Shown one piece after another: positions 62,587 to 64,000 of a DNA stretch of 64,000 nucleotides; the stretch's first letter is position 1, and every line of letters starts with the position of its first letter. The position numbers and the translations under genes were made by a program. The stretch spans positions 1 through 64,000 of the forward strand of contig JAHDBD010000023.1 in NCBI GenBank assembly GCA_020630575.1. Reading direction: 5' to 3'. The notes under the pieces are model-generated. The model saw only the letters and a list, made by a program, of their open reading frames with translations, was not told where the DNA came from and did no database searches. The DNA is from Bernardetia sp. (lineage in GTDB: Bacteria; Bacteroidota; Bacteroidia; Cytophagales; Bernardetiaceae).

Positions 62587-62626
62587 GCAAAAAAACTGAC
62601 TACTTAATAAAAAATAGTCAGTTTAA
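62587..62626 (-). terminator. Terminator of the OmpA-family gene
   Basis: The arms AAACTGACTA and TAGTCAGTTT enclose 12 bases; on the minus strand a run of T follows. It lies 38 bases past the gene's stop. Confidence 0.75.
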
Positions 62627-62663
62627 GTATAGATTTTTCTAAAATAAAAATTAGAAGATGATT

Positions 62664-63356
62664 TTATTCTTTAATTATTTTAACTTCCGTACGGCGATTT
62701 TGCTGCTTACCAGCTTCTGTACTATTATCAGCAACAGGCTTGGTGTCTCCATATCCTTTTGCTGTAATACGGTTGGCATTAATTCCTTTTTTTATCAGAT
62801 AATCACGGACTGCTTCAGCTCGTTCTTGTGAAAGTTTTAGGTTGGCATCTTTGTCTCCCACATTATCTGTATGACCTGCAATTTCTATTTCCATTGTTGA
62901 TTTAGCTGTCATAGCTGATGCGAGTTCGTCAATAGCTTTAAAAGAAGAACCTTTTAGATTTGCTTTTCCAGTTTCGAAGAGTACATTATCAAGTGTATAA
63001 GCTGTTGCTGGTTGAAATTTTACTAATACTTTCAATTCCTTAAGACGTGCTACATCAGGAATTTGAACTTTTTGATATTCTACATCTTTCCCAAAATTTT
63101 TATATTTGATAAGATATTCACTGCCCTTTATCAAAACAAAAAAACACTTTCCTTCTTTGTCACTAATTTTGGAGAAAACTTCACCAGTTTGGGTATTAAC
63201 AAACATGATAGTTTCACCAGGTCTTACTTTTTGTTTGAAATCTACGACAGTAGTATTAATAAGCACTTTATTAGAGTCTACTTGTGCAAAAGTCAAGTTT
63301 TTTACTCCTAATAAAAGTAAAACTGAAAGTAATATAAATGTTATTCTATTTTTCAT
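62664..63356 (-). CDS. OmpA family protein
   Basis: The 230 residues have a signal peptide (MKNRITFILLSVLLLLGV... ending near TFAQ), an N-terminal beta-rich domain (about 26-115, Ig/carboxypeptidase-regulatory-like with a GEVFSKISDKEGKCFFVLIK segment), and a C-terminal OmpA domain (about 118-230). The latter has NVLFETGKANLKGSSFKAID, IAGHTDNVGDKDANLKLSQE, RAEAVRDYLIKKGI and QQNRRTEVKI, the peptidoglycan-binding residues including the conserved Asp and Arg. It anchors the outer membrane to peptidoglycan; no beta barrel is present, so it may be lodged in the periplasm. Confidence 0.92.
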   Translation of the reverse strand: MKNRITFILLSVLLLLGVKNLTFAQVDSNKVLINTTVVDFKQKVRPGETIMFVNTQTGEVFSKISDKEGKCFFVLIKGSEYLIKYKNFGKDVEYQKVQIPDVARLKELKVLVKFQPATAYTLDNVLFETGKANLKGSSFKAIDELASAMTAKSTMEIEIAGHTDNVGDKDANLKLSQERAEAVRDYLIKKGINANRITAKGYGDTKPVADNSTEAGKQQNRRTEVKIIKE

Positions 63357-63778
63357 TGTATTTTTTATGCTATATAATAGTCTTTATTAGTTACTCAACT
63401 TTACAAGAACTGTGATAGTAAAGTAAAAGAGGCTGTTTTAATAGATTTTTCAATCTAATGATAATTTATGTCTTGTTATATTTGTGGTATATTTTCAATT
63501 TATGCCAAAATGATACCAATTTAATTAAAGTATATTTGCGCTATGAAATAGGCTGTTTTGATTGAAAAAAGAGTAAACCAGAAAATGAAAGCTAGATTTC
63601 TTACTTCAAAAGTACATCAAAAAATACCTAATTCATATAAATTTTATTGAATCTACTAACTTTGTTAAAAAATAATTGAAGCTGAAAAATATCTAGTAAT
63701 TTTGCTTTGTATTTTATCAAACTTCAATTGGTCTAAAAAAATAAAAATTTAATTTCTTAAATTATAAAACTCTCTTGT
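63357..63778. other. Intergenic region without a recognised gene
   Basis: These 422 bases separate the divergent OmpA and isomerase genes. A TATATTTG box at 63531-63538 could drive the isomerase gene, and AGGCTGTTTT occurs twice (about 63430 and 63548). No other feature is seen. Confidence 0.5.
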
Positions 63779-64000
63779 ATGAATAAATTCACTTTCCAAC
63801 CGTTTATATTTATTATTTCAATCTTTTTGTTATCTGTATTCAGCTCTTGTACAGGCAGTAAGGAAAATGAAAGCTGCCCAGAAGGTGCAATTTGTAACGA
63901 TAAACTACAAACTACAGAAACAGGTCTAAAATACATTCATCATATTCACTATCCTGAAAATAGAAAACCTGAATATAATGAAATTATGACAATGCACTAC
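63779..64000 (+). CDS. FKBP-type peptidyl-prolyl isomerase lipoprotein (partial, 5' end)
   Basis: The 74 codons present encode a lipoprotein signal (hydrophobic core FIFIISIFLLSVF, Cys24 in SVFSSC) and the beginning of a domain: TETGLKYIHHIHYPENRKPE and then EIMTMHY at the window edge. The pattern 'G-x-K-Y ... V-x-V-H-Y' is the opening of FKBP isomerases of the Bacteroidota envelope, which help fold outer membrane proteins. The assignment rests on this short stretch, so it is moderate. Confidence 0.6.
   Translation, partial: MNKFTFQPFIFIISIFLLSVFSSCTGSKENESCPEGAICNDKLQTTETGLKYIHHIHYPENRKPEYNEIMTMHY

Noticed and set aside
1..64000. CRISPR arrays, rRNA genes, insertion sequences and transposases
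   Set aside because: No regularly spaced direct repeats, rRNA sequence or transposase-like protein was found on either strand.

Overview
The window is AT-rich chromosome from a Bacteroidota bacterium, most likely a marine gliding member of the Cytophagales of the Bernardetia/Flexibacter type; the genus is an inference. Supporting signs are a secreted protein with a gliding-motility/type IX secretion C-terminal domain, promoters of the TAnnTTTG type, starts without Shine-Dalgarno sequences, and several families typical of the phylum (DUF4382 lipoprotein, START-like protein, DUF6688, a Bacteroidota-type tyrosine recombinase, a CrtI-type phytoene desaturase).

Layout. 1-1800: the tail of an unidentified gene, then a tyrosine recombinase facing away from tRNA-Ala(GGC), probably one edge of an integrated element. 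1993-24583: mostly housekeeping genes (mtaB, pfkA, rsmA, type II NADH dehydrogenase, a short-chain dehydrogenase, DoxX and DUF2752 membrane proteins, aroQ, phytoene desaturase, alaS) mixed with surface or envelope proteins, notably a 1036-residue protein built from 11 repeats of about 90 residues, and a group of unknown small proteins with a TPR protein. 24846-31098: an accessory stretch with a Uma2 nuclease, a NADAR gene sitting inside a decayed HincII-like endonuclease gene, OsmC, an AraC regulator, and an intact HincII-type restriction-modification pair. 31170-39395: hutU, a leucine-rich-repeat T9SS cargo protein, an ABC1 kinase, an NlpC/P60 protein and a small unknown. 39396-41971: the most unusual locus. 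A structured leader precedes a retron-type reverse transcriptase whose C-terminus is an AbiEi-like antitoxin domain. It is followed four bases later by an AbiEii-like nucleotidyltransferase toxin gene broken by a one-base frameshift. 42066-52786: a CBS-domain cysteine/cystathionine synthase, a hydrolase, carA, dnaN, a glycosyltransferase, DUF2254, and groES-groEL. 53394-56688: a stress cluster of a PspA-like coiled-coil protein and three TerD paralogues. 56763-64000: an SPFH lipoprotein, a phosphoribosyltransferase, an acyl-CoA ligase, DUF6688, a C2-like lipoprotein, an OmpA-family protein, and the start of an FKBP-type isomerase lipoprotein.

How the parts work together. The retron/AbiE locus looks like a merged defence module in which the antitoxin is physically part of the reverse transcriptase. 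The HincII pair is a second defence system, and the relic shows that this family has been here before. Intergenic DNA carries several families of short hairpins and a 20-bp unit flanked by 8-bp direct repeats, seen twice. No insertion sequence, transposase, rRNA or CRISPR array was found.
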